The position numbers and the translations under genes were made by a program. A DNA stretch of 64,000 bases from Pyricularia pennisetigena (taxonomy: Eukaryota > Ascomycota > Sordariomycetes > Magnaporthales > Pyriculariaceae), in contig NC_043743.1 in NCBI RefSeq assembly GCF_004337985.1, positions 2,394,909-2,458,908 of the forward strand. Reading direction: 5' to 3'. Each line of letters opens with the position of its first letter. The first letter of the stretch is position 1. Under the pieces are notes generated by a model that was not told where the DNA came from, ran no database searches, and saw only the letters and a list, made by a program, of their open reading frames with translations. Of this stretch, positions 1 through 10,555 are shown piece after piece.

Positions 1-2668
1 GATCGTCTGGTCAGGGTCGGTGTGGGATAGTTGTTTCTCCTCTTCTTGAGGGTTACGAACCGACATCGAATGCAATGCAGACATGGATTATGACTAGCTA
101 CAGAAAAAAAAAAGAGAGAAAAAAAAAAACAGTCCGGATAATCTCAACTTTTGACGGGTCGAGGGAAGTGCGACCAGCGCCAGGTCTGGAAGCATGTGTA
201 TAGTTTCAATGTGAACCGTGGTCGAAGCTCATCTGTGAGGGTGGTCAAATCGGTGTTTCCGCACAGGTACTATTCGTAAAGGTTGCTATTATGGAGGTAC
301 CAAGTACGGGAGTAGAAGCATGTACCCCACGCCAAACTCACAAGCTTTCCATGGCCACATCCCCAGTATGTGCTCTGCGTACCGGTACAACAGCCGACGT
401 TGCTCTTTTTTTTTTTTTTAGACCCCGCAAGGAGGATCGGGGAGCAAATCAGAAGCCATCGATCTGATTGCATAGATATTATTCGCTGCAGGGTCTGATA
501 CAAGCCAGGGATTTAGAGCCGGCAAAGCAAGATGACAGGGGAGATTCGTGGTAGCGCTGGGTTTTATTTTACTTTATTTTTTCTCTGCGTCGGTAGTACT
601 AGTATGACGAAGCATAAAATCGAGAATATACTACAGTAAATCTAAGCTGCCGCCATCACGGAAGCCAGGTAGCCCTGTCCAACCACGGCGGAGCTTTCCT
701 TGCACTTAGCATCGCCGATGTGCGCCGTTGATAGCGGTGTTTGTTCCTTGACGTAGGTGGGCGGATGTTCTCTCACTTCAAGTTTTGTTTTTTTTTTCTT
801 TTCTTGTATTCTTTCTTTTTTGAGGTTGCGATCGAGTGCCTTGGTGCGTTGCATTTCAATTTATGAAAGAGTTTGCTTTTAGGCAAGGCAATTTGCTGAT
901 TGATTAACGTGTTTCTTTCCTCTTCTTTGCTCTTCCGAATTTCGAACGAAACGGAAGGAGAAACAAATAAAGAATAAGGATCGAATGACGTACGTCGTGG
1001 CTTCCAAAAATGCCTAAAACGGCACTTGCAAACTTCGCTCCATTATGATTGGCGGACAAGGTAAACTGCTCTCTTGGATCGAGGTATTGGAGCAAACCAG
1101 GCCCACAACTCCAACTCCATCATCCTAACACATGCATCTCTGCCTCTCTTGAGGGGGTCACCAAAGTCCCTAGGGTATGAGTCCGATGGCTGTTAGTTGA
1201 TTTTGGGCTGAAGATCGACTGACGGGGATCACAAGGTTTTACACCTATCACCCATTGGGATCGGTCGCTCGATCGCTGAAATACACGTCGTGCCTTGGAT
1301 TTGCACTCCAGCTTCTTGAGGCACTTCCCTGCCCTTGCTACCTTGGAAAGAATCACATATCAAGATAATCATTTGCCCTTTCATGTCCCCCAACCCAAGA
1401 TGTGGGTATGGTATCGAGCTCCTGGTGAATCGAAGCTGTTCAATGTCTCGCTCTCCTTCAGTTGGCTAAGCCGCCCTAGGTTCACCTGCAATGACTATCA
1501 TTTGGCCGACGCCCCTCCGAGGGGAATTAGGTCTATTGATTCCACATTCTGTAACTTCACCCAAACACAAGTCGATCAACGAACCCGATAGCGACTGGAC
1601 ATTTACCGCATCGAAACACTGAGGCAGCGGCATTCTGTTTGCTTTTGTTGGCATATGGAAAGATCGTTATCCTCGTCAAAACACGATGGAAAAATGCGAA
1701 GTGTCGTTGTATTCCTACATGCGGTCTTCATTAAGTTGGGCGTACTCGTTAGAAAGGAGTTGCCATAAGCCATATTGGTGCCCCTGCTGTCTCGGTCATC
1801 CTGAGCATCCTGAACCCTGCAAGGAGAAACCCATGTCTGGGACAAGGCTGTAGCTGACAACAATATGTAGCCATATTAACCAGGACTACAGTCTCCGAAC
1901 GAATGCTAGGAGATATCACTGGGTTGGAGAGCTATGAATTGGCTATTGGCGATTCTCAACAAAGGGATCAATGCAAAAAAGAAAAAAAAAATAACACAGA
2001 CCCAAGAAACACGACGAGGCATGGAGGGATCTATCGCGGCTTGATATGCAGCCTCACCGTACTCCCTGGGGGGAGAGATATTTCACAGCAACCTTCATAT
2101 CAAAACACGTTGAATATATGCGACATAGTGATACATGAAACATCAGATCTTCTCGCCAAGTGTCGATGGAATCTTGATTTGCTTACTATACGTCACAGCA
2201 AATACATTCCTTCAGTCTAGCAGAGATCAGAACCAAAATACCTCACCCATTCAGCATCGCCCTCGGCTATCCCCTTCGTTCTAAATACTCCAGGTGGGTT
2301 TTTTCATACATACAGCAGATCACAATGAAGACTTTAACCCTTCTAGGATACCGTTTTCGCGACCACCAGCGTAGCTTTCACTGCTTCTTTTACTGGGAAG
2401 CAGGGGAGGCATGCGGGCAACTCTGTCGATTTTGGCAGCCTGAGCACGTAAGCTCTATTTATTATGGCTGGGACGAGATGTGCGGCCATGCTGACGGTCT
2501 CTTTGCAAGCCTTGGACTTGCATTCATTCATTAGTGATAAGAGCAACGATAGATCACAACACGAAAGAGTTATTATGAATAGAAACAAGAGTCTTTGAAT
2601 TATCCAATCATCATGTTTCAATCTCTCCTGTGCTTTTCGGCACATCCACTCGAGTTGATACCAGAATA
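1..2668. other. Intergenic, no supported gene
   Basis: All six frames hold only short, compositionally random open stretches (under about 115 codons) with no recognisable domain. Visible features are short A or T runs (for example around 105-130, 409-419 and 787-800). Nothing here is called as a gene. Confidence 0.6.
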
Positions 2669-2917
2669 TTACAGTCCAGCCTTCGCGCACTTAGCCCGCA
2701 CTTGCTTGGCTTCGCGCGTCTTAAAGCGCAATAGGCGCTGCGCAGCATGCCTATCATCCTCCACTGTGTCAGCCACGTAGGCGTCAGCAAGCGTCATGTA
2801 GTCTTCGTCGTCGCCCTCACAAGATGGGTCCTGCTGGTGGGGGGAGTCGAGCTGGAGGGTTGTGACCTCCACTCCGTCCTTGTCCCCCTTGCTGAAGAAT
2901 CTCGCGACGAAGCTCAT
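2669..2917 (-). CDS. Small hypothetical protein, 82 aa
   Basis: I do not recognise this protein. It is a single-exon frame of 82 codons starting at the ATG at 2917 (MSFVARFFSKGDKDG...). The open frame extends further upstream, but that part has a different, non-coding composition, so the internal ATG is the better start. The product has an acidic middle (EGDDEDY at about residues 34-40) followed by a basic C-terminal helix-like stretch rich in Arg, Lys and Ala (about 56-82). There is no signal peptide or membrane segment. Codons favour C or G in the third position, as in neighbouring genes, which argues for a real gene. It lies 0.7 kb upstream of the 3650-4699 gene on the opposite strand. An orphan protein or the last exon of a longer gene are both possible. 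Confidence 0.45.
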   Translation of the reverse strand: MSFVARFFSKGDKDGVEVTTLQLDSPHQQDPSCEGDDEDYMTLADAYVADTVEDDRHAAQRLLRFKTREAKQVRAKCAKAGL

Positions 2918-3649
2918 GGCTGATTGCTGATACCTTTGGTATGACTTTTCTGATGTGAGAGCTACGGAGATGAATATAGACTCGCTTCGGGAAGGATGGC
3001 TCATCTCCTTATGTACTCTCTGGTCTTTGTGGCAAGTAAAGACAAAGAATCCAGAGAGCCTCAATGGAACTACTGACCTTTTTTTTTGGTTATAACAAAG
3101 CATCATGCCTGTTCTTTTATTCCTTTGTACTGGAAAGCAAGACACTCAACAATTCCATTGTATCTCTTTCCCTCAAACAATGCAAAGAAAAGAGCGGCAC
3201 ATCCCTCTGATTTTGAGGATACTTGGTGGTATAAAGGACAAGCTTCCAGCTGCTTCTGCTGTCACCATATCTCTCCATCCAGAGACATAGAAGGTATTGC
3301 CGAAGCAAAACTCACCCTGAGAGAGCCGAGCATCGCCCGGCTGTGACGAGAATCCCAACTTGCAATTCGAACAAACCGAGCTTCGTTGGTGGCAAGCTGG
3401 ACAGAAACTCTGCACTAGAATTCTCCAAGTCACAGCCTCTAGGCTCTCTTTTCATCAACACCAGGGAATCAACTAGTTTGAATCCCCCCCCTTTTCAGGT
3501 ATAAAACTCTCAAGGTAAAGTCTTTTTTTTATTTTTATTTTATTTTTTTTTTTTTTAAAAAAAAACCCCCCTTTGCTATCCCTCGTCCCTCCCCCTTCCC
3601 CCCCAAACCAACAACAACAACAAACACACAAACACAAGGCGCGGCAGTC
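2918..3649. other. Divergent intergenic region / leader
   Basis: This is shared upstream DNA between the 82-aa minus-strand gene and the plus-strand gene starting at 3650. The part next to the plus-strand gene is a pyrimidine tract followed by A-rich, CAA-rich sequence ending directly at the ATG, typical of a fungal 5' leader. A mixed T/A homopolymer lies at about 3523-3572. Confidence 0.5.
3523..3572. repeat. T-rich then A-rich homopolymer tract
   Basis: Interrupted T runs (with single A interruptions) of about 35 nt switch directly to about 9 A residues and then a C run, in the leader of the 3650-4699 gene. Low-complexity sequence; a candidate nucleosome-depleting promoter element. Confidence 0.8.
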
Positions 3650-4699
3650 ATGTGCATCCAACGTTTTGATAAATGCACCAAGTGCAAGCTCTCCTTCAAC
3701 CAAAAGACCAAGCAGTGCGACCGAAACAAGGCGCAGAACCAAGGCTGGCTGGCCCAGTGCCTGGGCCTCCACCGCGCGTGCGACCGCGTCGTCCGCACGC
3801 AACCCGTCGACCTCGAGTGGTACTGCGCCCGATGCCGCGGCCCCATCACCGCCCCGATGCAGCCGCACCAGATGATGAGCTACCGCGGCCCGACGTGGCA
3901 GGACCCGCCTCCGCTCTCGTCGCGGCAGAGGCAGCTTCTGCAGCAAGCCCATGCACAAAGGAACAGAGGTAAGAAACAACCCCAGGATGGCCGCCAGCTG
4001 GCCGCCACCGACCCCATCTCCCCCTTGGCCGCCGTCAAGCAGCCTGACAGCGAACGGAACCTGACGCGCAGCAACGCCCTCCGCAGACACCGCACGACGT
4101 CCGAGGCCTCGGTCCTGCAGCGGCCCGACCAGGCCTGGGTGGCCAGGGAGGAGCGGACCAGGCGCCTCCGGCGCGAGGACCGCAGCGTGGCCTCGCGGAG
4201 CAGAGGGCCCGAGGACCGCAGCAAGAAGCAGCGCAAGGCCGAGCCGCGCGTGAAGGTGCCACTCTACGTCCCCACGGCGGGCGACCCGGCCAACCCGAAC
4301 ATCGCCTGGGCCAAGCACGTCGTCGAGAGCAACAGCAGGAGTAGTACCAGGCAGCAGGCCGCCTCGGCCTCGTCCTCAAAGGTTGCCCGGCACGATGCCG
4401 AGCGTCCGCGCGGCTCCCACTCCGGCCCGCCCCCGGGCTTCACCTACGAGAAGTGGCAGACCCAAGACCCGCCCCGGAGACGACCGAGCACCAAGGCCAT
4501 CGTCCCCTCCAAGACCTACACCTCTCTGCCTCGCGAAAAGAAGTCTCATCCCCCAGTCACGCAGCCTAAAAGCCGTCCACGCGCGGCGTCGGCTGGGGCC
4601 ACAATGCGTGGCTTGATATCGCCCATGTTCAGGAGGGTTGCGAGCCCAGATTGGGTCTGCGCCGATGCCAAGCTCATCGAGAAAGGTCTTAAAAAGTGA
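3650..4699 (+). CDS. Hypothetical protein with N-terminal PHD/RING-like Cys-His cluster, 349 aa
   Basis: The family is not recognised. The single exon starts at the ATG at 3650, just after an A-rich leader. Residues 9-62 contain eight possible zinc ligands: C9-x2-C12-x10-C23-x13-C37-x3-H41-x2-C44-x14-C59-x2-C62. The second half (H-x2-C ... W57-Y-C59-x2-C62, with Trp two residues before the seventh ligand) has the hallmark spacing of a PHD finger, although the third-to-fourth ligand spacing is long. The remaining ~285 residues are basic, proline- and serine-rich and predicted disordered, with several Arg/Lys clusters compatible with nuclear targeting. A GTAAGA at 3969 could act as an intron donor, but the frame stays coding through to 4699, and splicing to the nearest AG would break the frame. 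A role in chromatin or nucleic-acid binding is inference only. A 281-codon antisense frame (3473-4318) is a GC-rich shadow. Confidence 0.75.
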   Translation: MCIQRFDKCTKCKLSFNQKTKQCDRNKAQNQGWLAQCLGLHRACDRVVRTQPVDLEWYCARCRGPITAPMQPHQMMSYRGPTWQDPPPLSSRQRQLLQQAHAQRNRGKKQPQDGRQLAATDPISPLAAVKQPDSERNLTRSNALRRHRTTSEASVLQRPDQAWVAREERTRRLRREDRSVASRSRGPEDRSKKQRKAEPRVKVPLYVPTAGDPANPNIAWAKHVVESNSRSSTRQQAASASSSKVARHDAERPRGSHSGPPPGFTYEKWQTQDPPRRRPSTKAIVPSKTYTSLPREKKSHPPVTQPKSRPRAASAGATMRGLISPMFRRVASPDWVCADAKLIEKGLKK

Positions 4700-5551
4700 G
4701 CCGGTTCGACTTTGTGTTGGTTATGTGCCTTTTCCAAAATAATAAGACTTTTCTTTTTTTGCCCATAGACCTCTGTAAATTATCAATTGCAAAAATATCT
4801 CTGGCTCGTCAGTTTGAGTTGTATTATGGGTTCCGTTCTTTGATTAGTAGAAAATGGTAGAAACAAAACCATTACTCCGAAAAATAAGAGAGCCCACAGG
4901 ACTCGCTTGGGTTCAAGTAAGTGATGCCTGCCAAGTACAACAACCAGCATAGGGTGGCCCTAAGCTTTGGCAGGTGATGTTGTATATCATTTTTCTTCTT
5001 TCTGTTCCATTCTTGACAGGAATATACTATCAAATATTGCAGCGAGCCGCCCTACGTTACACCACACCTTCACTCATACCATGTCTCTTCCCCACTTGAT
5101 ATAAACTTCTTTCCGAGAGAAAACTGTTTGTCGCCAAGACCTGCCGAGAGCTGTGTCACAGGGCACCTGCTATGTCTCGAAGCTTATATCCAAATCAATG
5201 GGTGTCGAGGGTGGGCAGACTGCATATGTTTATGCAGAGTGGCTGCACAGCACCTGCATGTCGCATGCAGCGGCTCATTTTCCGAATCCAAAGCCAGCAA
5301 TTCTGGACAAGTATTCCACTGCCGCTAAGCAGTCAAGTCCAAAACGCAAGATCAACAGACTAGTCGAGATGCTGTGTCATGGAGGTGGAGCCCGACAAGC
5401 CTGTAGCCAAAGTCAATCATCCAAAGATGTCATCGAGTTAGTAATGCGTGCCTCTATCAGGACTGTTGTTCGCCCCCGGTTGAATCGCCCGATATCCTCC
5501 TGTTCTTTATACCATATACGACGAACAAGCTGCCCAGCTACCGATGCAGGA
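4700..5551. other. Convergent intergenic region
   Basis: 3' flanks of the 3650-4699 gene (plus) and MPO1 (minus). An AATAAG-like A-rich stretch follows the stop at 4740. No supported gene; longer open frames over 5153-5974 on the plus strand are antisense to MPO1. Confidence 0.55.
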
Positions 5552-6303
5552 TCAGTTCGCCTTGCCGTTCTTGGCCTCTTTGCTCGCCTTGAACTTGGCA
5601 ATCTCCTTCTGAACGGCCTTTTCAACCCGAGCCTGGAGCTCAGGCCGGTATCCCAGGGCGAACAGAAATTCGAGCCACACGAAGAGGGGCGCGAGGAAAA
5701 TGGCCTGCATGAGGTTGTCAAGCAGTGCCGGGGCACGACCCTCGAATGTGCCGTGGCCGATGAACTGGAGGATCCAGCAGACAACGTGTACGACAATGGC
5801 GGCCTTGGTCGTAGTCTCAGCGTCCACCTCGATGAGGCGATTTCCAGTCGCGGCGGCGCCCAGGCATATTATGGCCAAGAGAGTACCGGCGACTGGCTCG
5901 AGCAGCAGGTACAGGCCTCCCCATGTAAGGGCGGCCAGTGTGCCGAGCGTTGGCTCCAGGTGTGGAATGACTAGCCAGCTGGGCAGATGGAACAGAGGGC
6001 CCGTATTTGATGCCTATGTAATGTGTGGGGAGAAGGGTCAGTCGACGGCTAGATGTGTTACTTCGCTTGGCCTTCAACCGAAAATGAGGCGCTTCGCCGG
6101 GTTGCGGATGGGTGGCTCAAGGGCGTGGGCATACAATTGTGAAGCCCGAGAAGAGGATCAAGGGCACGCAGATCATGTGGATGCCAACATTGACCTTGTT
6201 GGAGTGGTATGCACCGTACTATATGGCGGAAGAAGAAGTCAGAGTCAGCACTGCAAATATGCTAGCAGAAGGACAAGTCTTGCAGTCGAAGCTTTGTTAT
6301 GAA

Positions 6304-6338
<35 letters not shown>

Positions 6339-6439
6339 GGGTAATGTATGCATGCATGCAGTCGAGGTGGTTATAAGGCGGGGTGGGAAGGAAGCTATCT
6401 CCATACAAAGGTGAGGTGTTTTTCCAAATCAAGAGACAT
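5552..6439 (-). CDS. MPO1: Mpo1-like 2-hydroxy fatty acid dioxygenase (DUF962), 192 aa
   Basis: Homologue of yeast Mpo1 (YGL010W), an ER-membrane Fe(II)-dependent dioxygenase that removes one carbon from 2-hydroxy fatty acids during phytosphingosine breakdown. Three exons on the minus strand: 6439-6407 (11 codons, MSLDLEKHLTF), 6218-6135 and 6013-5552. Introns use GTATGG..TATAG and GTATGC..CATAG, both in phase 0. Family signatures are visible: YGAYHSNKVNVGIHM with its histidines (residues 12-26), then HLPSWLVIPHL, and WILQFIGHGTFEGRAPALLDN followed by a hydrophobic segment and LGYRPEL. Total length (192) is close to the yeast protein (174). Several hydrophobic stretches fit a multi-pass membrane protein, and a lysine-rich tail closes it. 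Intron 1 carries a (CTT)11 repeat on the coding strand. Reconstruction across introns is by hand but agrees with the family throughout. Confidence 0.92.
6305..6337. repeat. (AAG)11 microsatellite in MPO1 intron 1
   Basis: Eleven uninterrupted AAG units on the plus strand (CTT on the coding strand of MPO1). They lie inside the first intron (6219-6406), between the 11-codon first exon and the second exon. Confidence 0.95.
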
Positions 6440-7348
6440 CTTGGGCCAACCTGTGTGTCAAGATCTTGTCTGTCTGGTTGGCTCTATCTGCTCCGTTGCT
6501 GCTGCCGATGCAGATGCTTCCACCCCTTTTTCTCCGGGTTAGACTGGGTTTGTCGGGTAATTGTACGTAGTAGGCGTTTGCGTGGGTAGGTAGGTAGGTA
6601 GGTGGCCAGTCGTAGCCTGGATCGGCGGAGGTTTGACGAACAAATTATCGGAAATCAGAGTAGGCCAGAACTCCGTCAAGACATAGTTTCACTTGATAAT
6701 TTAGGTGTGTCGGCAGCTGAAAGGTAGAGTCTCTATGGAGATAGATTGTGAACAGAAATTAGAGGTGACCGTTCTGCTACAACAGGTGAGCGTCGAGTAA
6801 GTGTGCTGGTCCGGTTGATGTGTTGTCCATCGAAAAGGCCCTCTTGTCTTTATTTAGCAGGGGTACTAAGGTTGTTTAGTTGGTTGGGCACTTTGACAAA
6901 GGAGTCCGACTGACTGACTGATTGACTGATTGAATGCACTGGGCGGACCCGACTTTCTCTCCTTTGCGCCTTGGGACTCCATTGTCATGTGGGGACCGCT
7001 GTTGAACTGTCTGTCGGCAGGTGGGCTGAACTCAGGACCTGCCCATCCACCATTCAAACTTTTGCGCACAGGCCAACAGTCCGATTGTTAGGTACCTGAT
7101 GCAAGCATCCATCACAATCCATTTCATTCCAAAGTGGGTAATCTTCTCTATCAATGGTGGGCGCGACTGACGTTTTAGTGTATAGAAACATCAACAAAAA
7201 GGGAAGAGAAAGAGGAGAGGACGGTTTTTTGGAATTGATCCGTTATTTAGTGTTGTTACCCGATTTACAACTAGCCTTATTTAATTATCCACCTTTAATC
7301 CAAAGCCTCATGCAAATACACACGCTCACATCTCGATTTATATACCGA
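6440..7348. other. Intergenic region upstream of MPO1
   Basis: No supported gene. It contains a (GGTA)n run at about 6585-6603 and GACT/GATT tandem quadruplets at about 6908-6935. The first part is the MPO1 promoter region and the last part is the 3' flank of the 190-aa gene. Confidence 0.55.
6585..6603. repeat. (GGTA)n microsatellite
   Basis: About four and a half GGTA units in the intergenic DNA upstream of MPO1; a related GGTA-rich stretch occurs near 30656-30680. Confidence 0.8.
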
Positions 7349-7921
7349 CTAATCGTCCCAATCATATTCTTCATAGTCTAACAACTTGTCATCACCGTCA
7401 TTGTCCTCGACACTGGCATTCTTCTTTTTCTTCTTCTTCTTCTTATTTTTCTTCTTCATCACCAGCCTGGCGATACCATCATCAATCGTGGCTAGCGTAT
7501 ACTGTCCCTGCTCATGCTGTAGCGACGATGACCTGCAACCGGGCTTTTCCGAACCGCTGGCCGGTCTCCATGCAACGTGGAGGAGTTGTGCATCAACCGG
7601 TCGCTTCTTCCGCCTGGCCATGCGGACAGGAGTATCCCAACCGCCGTAGGAGACGAGGCCGTCCGGAGAGGTGACGGTGATCTTGGGCACGGTGAGGCTT
7701 TGGTTGTACTTGCGCCTCTTGCAGCCATTCTCACCGGTTGGGAGTGCTGTGGCCAGCGGATTATCTGCGCTTGAGGCCTTCCAGGCTGATCCATTCTGAA
7801 AAGTCTCGGCCGTCAGAAGCAGCTGGCCATGGTGATTGCCCTTGTAATCTCCGTTCGAGTCGTATTCGTCCTCGGAGTCCTGGCAACAGTCAGGGCTGGG
7901 ATGCTGTCCATTGCTGGCCAT
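7349..7921 (-). CDS. Hypothetical lysine-rich protein, 190 aa
   Basis: Not recognised. A single exon runs from the ATG at 7921 to a stop at 7349. The N-terminus is polar and acidic (SEDEYDSNGDYKG at about residues 16-28). The middle carries a short, conserved-looking segment (about residues 75-115: SLTVPKITVTSPDGLVSYGGWDTPVRMARRKK, with basic clusters KRRK and RRKKR). Near the C-terminus a run of about a dozen Lys/Asn residues is followed by an acidic, aromatic tail (DYEEYDWDD). No signal peptide or membrane segment is seen. The basic clusters suggest a nuclear or nucleolar protein, but that is inference. The lysine run is encoded by AAG/AAA codons and looks slippage-prone. The gene lies between MPO1 and RPB7, in the same orientation as both. 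Confidence 0.6.
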   Translation of the reverse strand: MASNGQHPSPDCCQDSEDEYDSNGDYKGNHHGQLLLTAETFQNGSAWKASSADNPLATALPTGENGCKRRKYNQSLTVPKITVTSPDGLVSYGGWDTPVRMARRKKRPVDAQLLHVAWRPASGSEKPGCRSSSLQHEQGQYTLATIDDGIARLVMKKKNKKKKKKKKNASVEDNDGDDKLLDYEEYDWDD

Positions 7922-9008
7922 CTTGGCCGGATGAAAGGTATGGTTCGACTTCTCGTTGATTCAATTGCCGTTCTGGTAAATCGTGCTGGGCAGGCTTGAA
8001 TGCTCTTTAATTTGTTCCCCTGACGGGTGAGAAAACAGCACTGAAGCCTATGTGCGCCCTCGGCGAGTTGGCTTGGCTCCGAAACCCGCGTAATTCTTCA
8101 AAACAATGATTTTGTTATCGAGTAGCACCTCGAGCGTGAATCTCGGTGAGGTGGACTTCCTTGCCCTGGCTTCGAGAGCACAACGAACCCCTTGTGCTAG
8201 ATTGACCTTGAAGCGGAGCAACGTAGCGGTTTCTTGTATTCTAGATTTGGTGCTGTGAGGACTGTCTTGAGAATCGCGGATGTTACTTGCATGGCGGTAA
8301 AGGACTCCGGAATAGATATTGAAAGAGGGATAGAGGTCTCTATTTATACAGCCTAATATGACTACTCCTCATAGTTCACACACCAAGCAGCACATCTCGT
8401 GCATCTCGGTCTGTAAATTTGAGTTCACTTCAAGGGTGCAGCCAGCTTGGCCAGCGCGTTCCCAAATACATCATGTCGCTAGACAGACCAGTTCTGCAGG
8501 ATAAAGTATAAAACTTGAGCTTCAATGCTGAAACTGTCTTTACAGCCAAACAACTGGCTACCTCTACCTCCTGAAGAAAGGCGAGTCCGATTGCTTGGGC
8601 CCTCAAGTGATTGTTGTATATGCATGATCCTGCTTCTGGTGTGGTGATTGCATCTCACAAACAGTGAGATTGGACTTTTGAGGGTATCCCAATAGCATTA
8701 AAGCAACACCCCGAGTGAGCCTCAACTGCGAGTCGCGATCGTACGAACAGGAAAGAGGACAAGGAGGATTTGGAACAAATCTCGACAGAGATGCCCATAT
8801 GTTTCTGTATACTTGCCAAGAAGCGGTCAGTTTTCCTACGCACCGTACTATCTCAAGCAGCCCATCTCATTTGGGGGTACGCTGGTTTCCATGCCGATGA
8901 GCCTCCGTAATTCAGGTGGCGGGAATGCAATATGGTCTCATGCACCATCCAGGCAAAACTCTGAGCCATGACCTATTCGAAATGATGCATTATCTACGAA
9001 GTCTAAAC
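7922..9008. other. Intergenic region, upstream of the 190-aa gene and downstream of RPB7
   Basis: No supported gene; no frame longer than about 60 codons has coding character. Nothing repetitive stands out. Confidence 0.55.
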
Positions 9009-9748
9009 TCAAGTAGACTCGAGGGGGCTAGAATGAAAATGTTAGTACCAGCCGACTAAGAACCAGAGGCGGTGAGAATAGGAATATGAATTACCCAAGG
9101 AAGTCCTCATTGACGGTGCCAATGGCCCACATCGTGTCTACCTCACTCCTGAGACCAATGATACGCGCCCTGCACAAAGTGCCAACATCGACAAGCCAAG
9201 TATCTTTATCTGTAAACACTGGCGGGCTTGCGTTTGCATCGTAAATGACGTCTGGCGGGCACATCTGTGATTTTATATCGTGTTAAAAGGTCCATGCGGC
9301 TACATCGGAACCGCTGCTTCTACGTACCTGCTTCGTTATGAATACCCTGAGGGGACCAACTGCGATAAAGAAGCCGTGCTGGTTGACCGAGTCTACAATG
9401 CCGTCAACCTGACGCGCAAGATAAACAAGTCAGCGCCGCCACATAAACACCCAAAGACCCTTTGCATCTACGAACGGGGGTAGATTCTGTTCAACGCACA
9501 GTCTGCCCCTTGAAGGGGCGCCAAACCACGGCGCGGTAGTTCACTGTGAATTCGGCCATTGCGTTGCCGGGCACAATCTTTCCGGGAGAGATGTCGACGG
9601 CGTCCATGACGGAAATGATGTAAAAATCGCCTTGGCACGTTCCCTCGGTATCTGCAAGTAGTCTCTGCACCACGATTTCGTGCATGTTTTTGCCGAAAAA
9701 TGACGGGTGAAGCGAGACCACCCGCTCGAGGTTGTGGAGGAAAAACAT
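9009..9748 (-). CDS. RPB7: RNA polymerase II subunit Rpb7, 172 aa
   Basis: Rpb7 pairs with Rpb4 as the stalk of RNA polymerase II in the nucleus, guiding nascent RNA and initiation-factor contacts. Four exons on the minus strand: 9748-9500, 9408-9328, 9264-9095 and a 19-nt last exon 9027-9009. The N-terminal half shows MFFLHNLERVVSLHPSFFG, GTCQGDFYIISVMD and AEFTVNYRAVVWRPFKGQ (the tip/RNP-like domain). The C-terminal half shows VDGIVDSVNQHGFFIAVGPLRVFITK (S1/OB domain), then MCPPDVIYDANASPPVFTD and ARIIGLRSEVDTMWAIGTVNEDFLG. The protein ends PLEST. Length 172 matches yeast Rpb7 (171). Splice sites are GTGCGT..GTCAG, GTACGT..CACAG and GTAATT..TCTAG. Longer N-terminal frames upstream of the chosen ATG are not family-like. 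The final micro-exon supplies only part of one Gly codon plus PLEST and the stop. Confidence 0.96.
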
Positions 9749-10555
9749 GCTGGGTTTGGGTACAGAGTATTGTATTCGCAGCAAGCCAAAGCACACAAAG
9801 GTGGGCGGCGCAAGAGCGGGAAGCGCAAGCTGACGAAGAAAAGTTGCTTGTTTGGTTTAATCACAGCCGGGAGCTAGCCTTCGGACGTGACGCAGTCGCG
9901 CACTCGGTTCAGTTGATGCCCCGGGCCGCCTGCCCGCCCAATATACACGTTGGAGCGACGGAAAGCGCCGATATTGCAAACACTAGTACTCTGTAGCGAA
10001 GAGTCGACTGGCGGTCCTCGACGCGATCCGCGGGAATGCGAGGCCGATATAGCTCGTTCAAGTCGCTTGAGGTCTCGAGAACCGCGATGCTATCTCGGGC
10101 AGATCCACCTTCAACGGACTTTGGCAGCAAGATGCTCGGTTCGTGGGCTTGTCGTGGGCGAATGAAGGGCCTCGACGCTCCTCGGCGGGCGCTGGAATGG
10201 AATGAAGTCAAGTGCGTGAATGCGATAAGGCTGAGCGATTAGAATTGTGGGCCGGAGAAGGCCGTCGCGACGCGTGTTAGGTAAGCACATCGAACCAATC
10301 AACTATATCCATTCAACTGCATCTGTCGACAGCAGAGACGCTCGCACCAACAGGTCCAACTAACCATCCGGCGGATGGGTACCTAGGTGTAGATTAAGAT
10401 GCCCGGTAGTTTCTCATTACTTAGGTAATCTAAAGCGCCTCATTCTAGACTAAAGCGTATCATCATTCCACCAACAAACCATTGACCGTGTCGCGCGCCG
10501 GCAGCTCCGTGTGGCACTGGCAACCACACCTGTGACGACATGAACCGGTATTGTG

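Noticed and set aside
3473..4318. 281-codon minus-strand frame opposite the 3650-4699 gene
   Set aside because: GC-rich antisense shadow: Arg/Leu/Ala-rich composition, no motif, and the plus-strand frame explains the bias.
5153..6302. Plus-strand frames of 273 and 200 codons
   Set aside because: They lie opposite MPO1 exons; the minus strand carries the recognisable family.
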